Assembly: GCA_964645205.1 (NCBI GenBank)
Contig: CAZYBO010000003.1
Location: forward strand, 1-64,000
DNA: 64,000 bases
Direction of reading: 5' to 3'
Source of the DNA: CAZYBO01 sp964645205
GTDB taxonomy: Bacteria > Pseudomonadota > Alphaproteobacteria > Rickettsiales > SXRF01
The notes beneath the pieces were generated by a model that was not told the origin of the DNA, made no database searches, and saw only the letters and a program-made list of their open reading frames with translations. The position numbers and the translations under genes were made by a program. Below are positions 34,640 through 42,171 of this stretch, piece by piece (the first letter of the stretch is position 1; each line of letters opens with the position of its first letter).

Positions 34640-34816
34640 ATGATGCAGTTCATCCGCAATAAATGCACCACGCTTGGCCAGCTTTTTCGCTTCTTCTCCA
34701 CGCCCAAACGCCGGAAATTCCTGCCCATGCTGGTGGTGCTGATGATCGTATGCGTTCTGCTCGCCTTCGCTAAGGGGCTGTCGGCAGTCGCACCTTTTAT
34801 GTATACGTTGTTTTAA
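34640..34816 (+). CDS. DUF5989 family small membrane protein, 58 aa
   Basis: The short frame starts MMQFIRNKCTTLGQLFRFF and has a single transmembrane helix (FLPMLVVLMIVCVLLAFAKG), ending SAVAPFMYTLF, which matches the DUF5989 C-terminal pattern (S-x-L-A-P-F-I-Y-T-L-F). It begins 2 bp after the carbamoyltransferase stop. Such proteins are regularly encoded next to this carbamoyltransferase type; their role is not established. Confidence 0.85.
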   Translation: MMQFIRNKCTTLGQLFRFFSTPKRRKFLPMLVVLMIVCVLLAFAKGLSAVAPFMYTLF

Positions 34817-34865
34817 GCATCCAGCGCCTAAGAACGCCTTCATGCGACTTACGGAAGGCGTAAGC

Positions 34866-34890
34866 CATCCGAAGCCGAAGGCGTAGGATG
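34866..34890 (-). terminator. Hairpin after tRNA-Pro
   Basis: CCATCC and GGATGG flank a GC-rich loop directly downstream of the tRNA on the minus strand; a second stem (ACGCCTT/AAGGCGT) follows and ends in TTCTT. This is a plausible but weak terminator. Confidence 0.4.
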
Positions 34891-34965
34891 GTCGGAGTGA
34901 AAGGATTTGAACCTTCGACCCCTGCGTCCCGAACGCAGTGCTCTACCGGGCTGAGCCACACTCCG
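34889..34965 (-). tRNA. tRNA-Pro (anticodon CGG)
   Basis: The 77-nt gene folds as a full cloverleaf: acceptor CGGAGTG/CACTCCG, anticodon stem CTGCG-TTCGGGA-CGCAG with CGG at positions 34-36, and T arm GTTCAAATC. Discriminator A and an encoded CCA are present. Confidence 0.97.
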
Positions 34966-34980
34966 ACACTGGGAAAAGAT

Positions 34981-35003
34981 GGTCGCCAACATGAGTGGCG
35001 ACC
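34981..35003 (-). terminator. Hairpin between 62-aa gene and tRNA-Pro
   Basis: GGTCGCC and GGCGACC form a perfect 7-bp stem around a 9-base loop; on the minus strand it is followed by ATCTTTTCCC. It may end transcription of the 35265-35077 gene before the tRNA. Confidence 0.5.
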
Positions 35004-35076
35004 CCGGAAGGCAACCTTATAACCAGTTCGCCGGGGCAGTGCAACAGCTTATGAGAGACTTTACGGCGGAAAGGGA

Positions 35077-35265
35077 TTAGCGAGCGTTCGACGGTTTCAC
35101 GGAATGTCCAGAATCCGTATCCGTCTTGCCTACCGTATCAACCCACGGCGCATCCACATGACGCAGGGATTCAACGACAGCTTTTGCTTCACTTGCTTTC
35201 AACTTCGTCCATTTACGACCTGAATCAAGAATTTGGTCTTCCGGTTTCTTTTTATCATTGTCCAT
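35077..35265 (-). CDS. Orphan small protein, 62 aa
   Basis: The protein is not recognised. It is highly charged (MDNDKKKPEDQILDSGRKWTKL) with one predicted helix (ASEAKAVVESLRHV) and a polar tail. The GCAGGA ribosome site 6 bp before the ATG and a promoter of the shared Pho-box-like type support its reality. It is divergent from the 35511 gene, which has its own copy of the element. Confidence 0.6.
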   Translation of the reverse strand: MDNDKKKPEDQILDSGRKWTKLKASEAKAVVESLRHVDAPWVDTVGKTDTDSGHSVKPSNAR

Positions 35266-35309
35266 GGTATTTCCTGCGTTATTAGGGTTATTTGCCTTAA
35301 CTGCCGCCT

Positions 35310-35355
35310 ATTCTAGCGTATTTCGTCGCCCGCACGCATGAAGATTTTGTGACAA
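35310..35355 (-). promoter_or_regulatory. Pho-box-like promoter of the 62-aa gene
   Basis: On the minus strand TTGTCACAAAATCTTCAT (35338-35355) precedes TAGAAT (35310-35315) by 22 bp. Element and -10 are nearly identical to those at 10915-10960. Confidence 0.6.
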
Positions 35356-35431
35356 AAAATCTGGCTGTTTTTCAGTATTATGCCCCCTTGCCAGGGTAAT
35401 GCGGGCGGAGGGCATGCCGCCCTTCACACAA

Positions 35432-35475
35432 TTGTCATATATATCCCGTTGAAACAGGGTAATAATTACGATAAT
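35432..35475 (+). promoter_or_regulatory. Pho-box-like promoter of the 35511 gene
   Basis: TTGTCAT (35432-35438) is followed by a degenerate second repeat (ATCCCGT) and GATAAT (35470-35475). The first heptamer lies 31 bp from the -10, against 32 bp in the 62169 promoter, so the geometry is kept although the second repeat is weak. Confidence 0.4.
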
Positions 35476-35510
35476 TTGAGAGGGTAGAGGCATTTACAAG
35501 GCGGATAGGC

Positions 35511-36014
35511 ATGGTTGCGCCCACACCCAAAAGTGATTTTTTAAAGGATTCTGAAGCACAGCGCGACAAAGAAAAAGTCATGCGCAAGGGGCGCGTAAAC
35601 TCGTTTTTCTACAGCGCCAGCGATACGTTTAAATTTTTAGCTGCGGTAATGCTCGCCGCAGGCATGGGGATCATCGGTTCCGTGCTGAAAGAATTACCGA
35701 AAGAAGCGACGCTCAGCACGGCTCTTTCGGCTGTAGGCGGCTCTCAGGTCGGGCTTATCTTTCTTGCGGTTGCAGCTGTAACGACCGCTGTTGCAGTAGG
35801 TTCACAATACATTTCTTCGCGCTATAATCAAACCGCGCAGTTTGATTCGCTGGAAATCAACGCCAAACATACCGCTAAATATCTTTCCAAGGAACTCCAA
35901 CAGGACAGCAAATGCCTGACGGAAGAGCAGGCTGCCACGCGCGCAGACGGCAAGAGCTGGACGCAATATGTGGATGCGCGCAACCAGCAAGGCACTGCGC
36001 CGACGTTGCACTAG
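35511..36014 (+). CDS. Orphan membrane protein, 167 aa
   Basis: The protein is not recognised. Two hydrophobic helices (FKFLAAVMLAAGMGIIGSVL and VGLIFLAVAAVTTAVAVGS) lie in the middle, between a basic N terminus (KEKVMRKGRVNSFFY) and a charged C-terminal helix (HTAKYLSKELQQDSKCLTEEQAA). A hairpin-type inner-membrane protein with both ends in the cytoplasm is the simplest topology. It converges on the oxidase-like gene and overlaps its 3' end by 4 bp. Confidence 0.65.
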   Translation: MVAPTPKSDFLKDSEAQRDKEKVMRKGRVNSFFYSASDTFKFLAAVMLAAGMGIIGSVLKELPKEATLSTALSAVGGSQVGLIFLAVAAVTTAVAVGSQYISSRYNQTAQFDSLEINAKHTAKYLSKELQQDSKCLTEEQAATRADGKSWTQYVDARNQQGTAPTLH

Positions 36015-37336
36015 GCTTTACGCACGGCCTTATACATCACCACCACGAACATCAATCCACCGATAATTGCAAGCAGACCGCCCATACCCATGAAGCCGAG
36101 CGCAGCTTTAACTGACGGCGCTATGTCGGCTGCCGCGCCGGGGGTTTTTCGTAATACGCCATATCCGCCCGACCATGCCAGCCCGCTGATATGCATCAAC
36201 TGCCCACCGCCATATACGATAGGTTGCCAGTAGGCCAGCCTCCATTTCGATACGTCGCGGTAGCCGAAGCCGGGCAGCAGCGCATACGCCATGCCCATGA
36301 AGGCGAGCGTGACCCCGACGATGGAACCGTGGTAATGCGCGGGGATCACCACATTCTGCCCCTGAATCATGCCTGCTAAAATGCCCCCATAGATAAACAG
36401 CAGGAGCGAGGCCGCAAGCGACGACCACAACGCGTTTTTCTCCTTCCGCGCGCACCACACGACAGGCAGCACGAATAGCGCGAGCACGCATGGCGCGATG
36501 CCGCCCGCCCAAATCATCACGTCGGTAAAAAACTGGCGATAGGCTTGCGAGGCGACATCGGCAGGCGCGGCAAATACCATCAGCAGCGCGGCGAGCAGGC
36601 CAATGCCGAACACACCGTAGAGCCAGTCGTTGCCGATGCGGAAATCGGGTTTGACGGCAACAGCAAGCAGCAGCCAGCACACCATCAATATCTGTGTGTG
36701 GGTAAATTGCAGGATATGACCGCCGCCCCAGAACAGCATTTCATAATATTGCTGGCCGTCGATGACCGGCGGCACACGGGCGAACGCCGTGTAAAACACC
36801 ACCAGCGCGCATACCGTAATCGCGGCTGCCGACAACAGCGCGAAATGCAACGGCGTATACGGAGGGCGCAGGCTCAAAGCGCCGGTAAATACCCGCGCAA
36901 GCATCAGCGCCGTGCCACACCCGACCAGTGCCAGTCCCACGAAAAAAACGGGGCTATGGATAACGGGAATATAGTTGCTCATCATCGCCTCGCCCTCGGA
37001 ATCGAGCGGTGAGAGCGCCATCGCCGCCATGCCTAGCGCAAAGCACAGCAGCGCGGACTCCTCAAGGTAGGGAATAAATCGCCGTGCGGACGATGTCATC
37101 ATGCTCCACATGAGGCACGCAATGCACAGGAACCATACCAGCACCGACAAATCCACATGCACCACCAGCGCCTGATGGAACAGGCCGGAAAATCCCGGCA
37201 GGCGGGAAAGCTGCGGTGTGCGCGCTACCACCAGCACCAGGGAAAACAAGCCTGCAATGGCGAGCGCAAGGGTGCCGAGGAGAAGCCAGAAGCGGGAGAT
37301 AGGCCTTGGAGGGTGGGGATGAGGAGTTAGGGACAT
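36011..37336 (-). CDS. Heme-copper-oxidase subunit I-like membrane protein
   Basis: The 441-aa protein has about twelve transmembrane helices and histidines in the places of subunit I heme and copper ligands: HVDLSVLVWFL (helix II type), WGGGHILQFTHTQ (helix VI type), IPAHYHGSIVG (helix VII type) and GGGQLMHISGLAW (helix X type). The catalytic Tyr cross-linked to His in A-type oxidases is not at its usual place, so it belongs to a divergent branch near cbb3/NOR subunit I. No subunit II or c-type cytochrome gene is adjacent; heme A synthase is divergent from it 50 bp away. The start at 37336 (MSLTPHPHP) is an ATG; TTG 9 bp upstream is possible. Confidence 0.75.
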   Translation of the reverse strand: MSLTPHPHPPRPISRFWLLLGTLALAIAGLFSLVLVVARTPQLSRLPGFSGLFHQALVVHVDLSVLVWFLCIACLMWSMMTSSARRFIPYLEESALLCFALGMAAMALSPLDSEGEAMMSNYIPVIHSPVFFVGLALVGCGTALMLARVFTGALSLRPPYTPLHFALLSAAAITVCALVVFYTAFARVPPVIDGQQYYEMLFWGGGHILQFTHTQILMVCWLLLAVAVKPDFRIGNDWLYGVFGIGLLAALLMVFAAPADVASQAYRQFFTDVMIWAGGIAPCVLALFVLPVVWCARKEKNALWSSLAASLLLFIYGGILAGMIQGQNVVIPAHYHGSIVGVTLAFMGMAYALLPGFGYRDVSKWRLAYWQPIVYGGGQLMHISGLAWSGGYGVLRKTPGAAADIAPSVKAALGFMGMGGLLAIIGGLMFVVVMYKAVRKA

Positions 37337-37386
37337 AGAAGCCAAGATGTAACATTGCTTGTGAATAAGTCGATACTCTTTTAATA

Positions 37387-38451
37387 ATGCGGCCTATGAC
37401 CGCCACTACTCCCCTGTCCACACACCCAAAAGCCCTTATCATCTGGCTCATCGCCTGCCTTCTCCTCGTCACCTGCATGGTTCTGGTGGGCGGCTACACA
37501 AGGCTTTCCGGCTCGGGGCTTTCGATTACGGAGTGGAAACCGATCCACGGCAGCATACCGCCGCTTTCCGCCGTGGAGTGGGAAGAGGAATTCGCCGCCT
37601 ACCGCGAAAGCCCACAATATATCAAGGTCAACCACGGCATGACACTGGATGAATTCAAGGGCATCTTTTGGCCGGAATTCCTGCACCGGCTGCTGGGACG
37701 AATCATAGGGTTGGCTTTTTTTCTACCATTCCTGTTTTTCCTTGCGCGCGGCAACCTGAGCAGGCGAATGAGCTTCAGGCTTCTGGGCATTTTTGCACTG
37801 GGGGGATTGCAGGGGTTGATCGGGTGGCTGATGGTTAAAAGCGGGCTGGTGGACAATCCGCAGGTAAGCCCCTACCGGCTGGCGCTTCATTTAGGGACAG
37901 CCTTTTTCATTTTCGCGCTGATTTACTGGACGATTCTGGACATTCTGGCTCCTTGGGAACAGCATCCACGTGATATTCCAACCAAAACAGTGGTTTATTT
38001 TAAAGTCTGGATGGGATTTCTCATCGCCCAGATTATTCTTGGCGCACTGGTCGCAGGCATGCGCGCCGGGCTGGTTTATAACACGTGGCCGACCATGAAC
38101 GGGCAATGGATACCTGAAAACCTTATGCATGATGCGGTCACTTTGGTACAGTTTTCCCACCGCACATTGGCGCTTTTGCTGATTTTTTCTTTTGCATTCT
38201 GGTGGTATTCACAGCGCAAATATGTTAAAAAACGCTCTGCTACCGCTGGGGGGACGATCCGTGATCCCGGTGTGTTGTGCCTGTGGCTTTTTGGCGCGCT
38301 GATTGCGCAGGTCGCCCTCGGCATCTACACGCTCCTTAGTCAGGTGCAATTGAACCCAGCCTTGTGGCATCAATTTTGTGCCCTGGCGGTGCTTGCAGTC
38401 GCGCTCTCGCTGTTGCACGCATTAACGACATTGCGAGTGAAGGCCAGATGA
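37387..38451 (+). CDS. ctaA: Heme A synthase (CtaA/COX15)
   Basis: This enzyme oxidises the C8 methyl of heme O to the formyl group of heme A. The 354-aa product has eight transmembrane helices and the four conserved histidine positions (FLHRLLGRIIGLAFF, ALHLGTAFFIF, FSHRTLALLLIF, LWHQFCALAVLAV), and GGYTRLSGSGLSITEWKPI typical of the type II (alphaproteobacterial/mitochondrial) group. An ATG at 37396 is an equally good start; neither has a clear ribosome site. Its TGA overlaps the hemA ATG. Confidence 0.95.
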   Translation: MRPMTATTPLSTHPKALIIWLIACLLLVTCMVLVGGYTRLSGSGLSITEWKPIHGSIPPLSAVEWEEEFAAYRESPQYIKVNHGMTLDEFKGIFWPEFLHRLLGRIIGLAFFLPFLFFLARGNLSRRMSFRLLGIFALGGLQGLIGWLMVKSGLVDNPQVSPYRLALHLGTAFFIFALIYWTILDILAPWEQHPRDIPTKTVVYFKVWMGFLIAQIILGALVAGMRAGLVYNTWPTMNGQWIPENLMHDAVTLVQFSHRTLALLLIFSFAFWWYSQRKYVKKRSATAGGTIRDPGVLCLWLFGALIAQVALGIYTLLSQVQLNPALWHQFCALAVLAVALSLLHALTTLRVKAR

Positions 38452-39674
38452 TCGATTACGAACAGCATTTTCAGCAAAGCATCGCGCAGCTCAAGAACGA
38501 AGGTCGCTACCGCATATTCAACGACCTTGAGCGCAAAGCAGGCTCGTTCCCGCTGGCGAAAAGCCATGTCACCGGTCGCACTGTCACCGTGTGGTGCAGC
38601 AACGACTATCTCGGCATGGGGCAACATCCGAAGGTGATTGCGGCGATGGCGGAAGCGATCGGAAGGCTCGGCGCAGGCGCGGGCGGCACGCGTAATATCT
38701 CCGGCACGCATCATGCGCTGGTCACGCTGGAAGATACGTTGGCGGAATTGCACGGCAAGGAAGCCGCGCTGGTGCTAACGTCCGGCTACGTCGCCAACGA
38801 AGCGGCGCTCGGCACGCTGGGCAGCATGCTGAAAGACTGCATCATTTTTTCCGACGCGTGCAACCATGCCTCGATGATCCACGGCATGCGCGCGAGTAAA
38901 GCCGAACGCCAGATTTTCAATCATAACGATGTCGGGCATTTGGAATCGCTGCTGAAAGCAGCCGATCCCGCGCGCCCCAAGCTGATCGCGTTCGAGTCTG
39001 TTTATTCGATGGACGGCGACGTTGCGCCGATAGAGGCATTCTGTGATCTCGCGAATAAATACAATGCTATCACCTATCTCGACGAAGTACATGCTGTAGG
39101 TATGTACGGCGCGCGCGGTGCGGGTATCGCCGAACGCGACGACGTAATGGACAGGGTGACTATTATACAAGGCACGCTGGGCAAGGCATTCGGCGTGATG
39201 GGCGGGTATATTACCGGCTCGCGCGCGCTGGTGGATATGGTTCGCTCCTATGCGCCGGGTTTTATTTTCACCACTGCCATTCCCCCTGCCCTTGCCGCAG
39301 GCGCCAACGCAAGTATCCGGCATCTGATGGACAGCAACGCCGAACGCGAGCGCCAACAATACAACGTGCGCACGTTAAAAGACATGCTCATCAAGGCCGG
39401 GCTGCCGGTAATGCCGACGCAAAGCCATATCCTGCCGGTACTGGTAGGCGATCCCGTGCGCTGCAAGCAGGCGTCCGATATGCTGATCGAGCAATTCGAC
39501 ATTTATGTGCAGCCGATCAATTACCCCACCGTGCCGCGCGGCACCGAACGCCTGCGCATCACGCCCACGCCCACGCATACGCACGAAATGATGTTCGAGC
39601 TGACGCGCGCGCTGGTGTGGGTGTTTGAACGGTTGGACGTAAAGACAGAGGCAGGGCTGGTGTCGGCGGCTTAG
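38448..39674 (+). CDS. hemA: 5-aminolevulinate synthase
   Basis: This PLP enzyme condenses glycine with succinyl-CoA, the first step of heme synthesis in alphaproteobacteria (C4 pathway). The 408-aa product has VWCSNDYLGMGQHPKV, GAGAGGTRNISGTHH, the DEVHAVGMYGARGAG block and the PLP lysine in TLGKAFGVMGGYI. The start at 38448 (MIDYEQHF) overlaps the ctaA stop as ATGA, so heme A formation and heme precursor supply are translationally coupled here. Longer in-frame starts inside ctaA are rejected. Confidence 0.96.
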   Translation: MIDYEQHFQQSIAQLKNEGRYRIFNDLERKAGSFPLAKSHVTGRTVTVWCSNDYLGMGQHPKVIAAMAEAIGRLGAGAGGTRNISGTHHALVTLEDTLAELHGKEAALVLTSGYVANEAALGTLGSMLKDCIIFSDACNHASMIHGMRASKAERQIFNHNDVGHLESLLKAADPARPKLIAFESVYSMDGDVAPIEAFCDLANKYNAITYLDEVHAVGMYGARGAGIAERDDVMDRVTIIQGTLGKAFGVMGGYITGSRALVDMVRSYAPGFIFTTAIPPALAAGANASIRHLMDSNAERERQQYNVRTLKDMLIKAGLPVMPTQSHILPVLVGDPVRCKQASDMLIEQFDIYVQPINYPTVPRGTERLRITPTPTHTHEMMFELTRALVWVFERLDVKTEAGLVSAA

Positions 39675-39677
39675 CCT

Positions 39678-40199
39678 TTACCAACGCGGCGTACGTGCCG
39701 CAAGATGATCGCCCACTTTTGCCATTTGTTCAGCGAGCGGCGCTAGCTGCAGCTTCTGCTGCTCCGGTGTTTTATCGAGAAGCTGCCCACTGCTGGCCGC
39801 CTGTTCAACCTGACTTACGGCATCCGCCATCCAATTGGGAACCAGACCATTATGCGCCAGCCGCGCTACCGTGATCTCCGGTGCGAGTTCGTGCAGATGT
39901 GTACTTATCCGTTTCTCACGCAGGAAACTTTCGCCGGCTGTATCCTGAGGATATTCTCTGAATCTGGAATCCGGAATAATACTCATCCCCGCCAGCGCAT
40001 TCACTGCATCTGGGTTACGCGGAATAATGCGCGACACGATCTCTGTCCCTGGACCGGCATTCAGGCATTGTACATCGACGGCAACAACGGGACTTTTTTT
40101 ATCCGGATTGACAAACGTCGCGCATAAGATTTTCCCCAACGTGTGGCTGCGATTTACCACAATATGGTGATCGCTTTGCTGTACTATTTCTTCGGTCAT
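39678..40199 (-). CDS. Orphan protein, paralogue of the 42029-41523 product, 173 aa
   Basis: The protein family is not recognised. Its N-terminal beta-rich part (HHIVVNRSHTLGKILCATFV; KKSPVVAVDVQ) and middle (GLVPNWMADAVSQVEQ) align with the 168-aa product encoded at 41523-42029 (FIIVNRYDHSPSYIVHMLLL; RKSPIAAIELE; GLIPSWIGAAAEDFSR), both ending in a heptad-like helix. There is no signal peptide. An AAGGAG site and a strong Pho-box-like promoter precede it. Confidence 0.7.
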   Translation of the reverse strand: MTEEIVQQSDHHIVVNRSHTLGKILCATFVNPDKKSPVVAVDVQCLNAGPGTEIVSRIIPRNPDAVNALAGMSIIPDSRFREYPQDTAGESFLREKRISTHLHELAPEITVARLAHNGLVPNWMADAVSQVEQAASSGQLLDKTPEQQKLQLAPLAEQMAKVGDHLAARTPRW

Positions 40200-40224
40200 A
40201 GCTCTGCTCCTTGTCTTTCCAGCT

Positions 40225-40269
40225 ATTATAGCAGGGTAGCTACAGACGAATATGACGATTTAATGAAGA
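40225..40269 (-). promoter_or_regulatory. Pho-box-like promoter of the 40199 gene
   Basis: On the minus strand TCTTCATTAAATCGTCAT (40252-40269), 21 bp, then a perfect TATAAT (40225-40230). A third degenerate repeat (TCTGTAG) falls at the next 11-bp step, where a -35 would be. Confidence 0.65.
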
Positions 40270-40320
40270 TTGAAAAAATTTATATCACTGAAATAAAATA
40301 ATTATTTTAGTGATTAGGTG

Positions 40321-41466
40321 CTATCCGCCCGTGCTGTAATTGATATTTTTGCGGGTAGATTGCTGCATCATGGCGTAGAGATAGTCGACCCCTTCCACAT
40401 CGCGCCCATCGGAAAGATAGCGCATGCGCTCCATGATTTTAAACGGCGTGGGTACCTGTTTGAAGCCGGTTTTTTCCACGCTTTCACGCTCAATGTCGCG
40501 GATGGCCTGTAGTGCCAACTCTGCCGCTTCGAACATGGATTCCGGCAACTCCGCCTTGAAATACGCAGCCCGGAAACCGGCGGCATCCTGCATCAGTGTC
40601 TGCATATTTTTAAACGGAATGCGCAGCATGCGCGACATGCTTACTTCAAATAATTGCAGATTGCCCATAGTGAGCGCGGAGAATGGAGAAAGTTTGTTGC
40701 TGCCGTCAAGATAGTTGATGAGCTTCATCAGATCCTGATCGTTCGATTTGTAACCGAGCATTTTCAGGCTGGTGAGCTCCAGGCTCTGGTCGAGCGCCTT
40801 GCGCAGCTCTTTCAATTCCACGAGGTTGCCGTATTTCTGTTCAAGGTTCTGGCGCATGGTGTCAGACACGCGCTCGATCACTTTTTCCAGTACCGCGATG
40901 GGAACCGAGGTACGCTGCAAGATACCGCCCATTACATCGGCGCTTTCTTTGTGGCGCTCGGTGATTTTCTCGAATGTTTTTTCGGCGATTTCCGCACCTT
41001 CGTTTTCCACGACGGTTTTAACCACCGATTCGATACGCGTTTCCACCAGCGCGTCGGTGATGGTCTCCGATACGATTTTACGACGCGCGATGGCTTCGAG
41101 CTTCTGCGCATCTTCTGCACTGCTGATAAGGCCGAGGAGATCATTATCGCTTAACACGGTGGAATGCTCAAGAATGGGCGCAGCCACTTCATTGACGTCC
41201 GACGCCATTTTAAGAGCAATATCGGGCGGCAGGTCGATAGAGTGACTAAGGTTCATTGCCAGCACCGCACGCACCTGCACTTCCGCGCGGTTAAGCAGAA
41301 GGCTGAAAATATCGTTGGCAATCGCCGATTGCTCGTTGTTGAGGCCGCCCTCACCGTCAGCGTTGTAATGCGCGGTGAGTTTCTGGGCGACATTCATCTG
41401 CGTGGCCGCCGAACGGTCAGCCATCAATTCGGAAATGTCGTTTTGCGACAAGGCGCTTGCAGCCAT
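40321..41466 (-). CDS. DUF2336 domain protein
   Basis: The 381-aa all-helical protein has the DUF2336 arrangement known mainly from alphaproteobacteria: an N-terminal HEAT-like part (VRAVLAMNLSHSIDLPPDIALKMASDVNEVAAPILEHSTVLSDNDLLGLI), then a repetitive helical middle (KIVSETITDALVETRIESVVKTVVEN) and a C-terminal helical region. The family function is unknown; PopZ/polar or signalling links have been suggested for members, but nothing in this sequence decides it. AAAGG precedes the ATG. It lies between the two paralogous orphan genes, same strand. Confidence 0.87.
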   Translation of the reverse strand: MAASALSQNDISELMADRSAATQMNVAQKLTAHYNADGEGGLNNEQSAIANDIFSLLLNRAEVQVRAVLAMNLSHSIDLPPDIALKMASDVNEVAAPILEHSTVLSDNDLLGLISSAEDAQKLEAIARRKIVSETITDALVETRIESVVKTVVENEGAEIAEKTFEKITERHKESADVMGGILQRTSVPIAVLEKVIERVSDTMRQNLEQKYGNLVELKELRKALDQSLELTSLKMLGYKSNDQDLMKLINYLDGSNKLSPFSALTMGNLQLFEVSMSRMLRIPFKNMQTLMQDAAGFRAAYFKAELPESMFEAAELALQAIRDIERESVEKTGFKQVPTPFKIMERMRYLSDGRDVEGVDYLYAMMQQSTRKNINYSTGG

Positions 41467-41522
41467 AAAACCTTTTTCAGGATACAGTTTTATGTTGATT
41501 ATACAGGGGATTCGTTAAATAT

Positions 41523-42029
41523 TTATTTAGCAGAGCCGGAAAGCTTTGTCAGCGTTTTATCCAATCGCTCCAAGCGCTCTGTAAGCGGCTGTAGAAGAAT
41601 TTTCTGATCTTCTATGTCTTGGCGGGTAAGATTAAAATTGCTGGCAATGCGTGAAAAATCTTCTGCTGCAGCACCTATCCAACTGGGAATCAATCCTTTT
41701 TCATACAATCCTTGAATGTTTTCTCCAGGATTCAGTTTGCGCGTCATACGCTTTAATCCGGCATTCACGAGAAACTTCCCCGCAGGCTCATTCGCGGGCA
41801 TCTCACATATGTGGCCATTCGCTACATTGGTTTCATATCCTTTGCGGGCAACAATCTGTGCCGAAACGTGGGTCACGCTAAGAGGATCTGCGCTGCTCGC
41901 CTCCAGCTCAATTGCAGCAATTGGGCTTTTGCGATCTTCATTCAGCAGTAGCATATGCACTATGTAGGAGGGGCTATGATCATAGCGATTAACTATAATA
42001 AAGCGCTTTCCCTCAGCTAAAATTTTCAT
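41523..42029 (-). CDS. Orphan protein, paralogue of the 40199-39678 product, 168 aa
   Basis: Similar in layout and length to the product at 39678-40199 over nearly its whole length: an N-terminal beta-rich domain, the shared K-S-P-[IV]-[AV]-A-[IV]-[ED]-[LV] strand, the [LV]-I/V-P-x-W-[IM]-x-[AD]-A motif, and a C-terminal helix (LLQPLTERLERLDKTLTKL). Function is unknown. It has its own Pho-box-like promoter, so the two paralogues may be co-regulated although the DUF2336 gene separates them. Confidence 0.7.
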   Translation of the reverse strand: MKILAEGKRFIIVNRYDHSPSYIVHMLLLNEDRKSPIAAIELEASSADPLSVTHVSAQIVARKGYETNVANGHICEMPANEPAGKFLVNAGLKRMTRKLNPGENIQGLYEKGLIPSWIGAAAEDFSRIASNFNLTRQDIEDQKILLQPLTERLERLDKTLTKLSGSAK

Positions 42030-42076
42030 TGCGTATCAATCCGATTTTCCAGCTATTGGCTGTCTAATTAGCCTGT

Positions 42077-42120
42077 ATTGTAGCAAAAAAAAATGGGCGA
42101 TTTATTAAGATTTGATGACT
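42077..42120 (-). promoter_or_regulatory. Pho-box-like promoter of the 42029 gene
   Basis: On the minus strand AGTCATCAAATCTTAAT (42104-42120), 21 bp, then TACAAT (42077-42082). A third step (CGCCCAT) is degenerate. Confidence 0.55.
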
Positions 42121-42171
42121 TCATTAATATCTGCGCATGAAATAAGTTATTGTTTTATAATGTTTGTGACA

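Noticed and set aside
35403..35422. GGGCGG/CCGCCC hairpin before the 35511 gene as terminator
   Set aside because: It has no T-tract on either strand and lies within the promoter region of the downstream gene.
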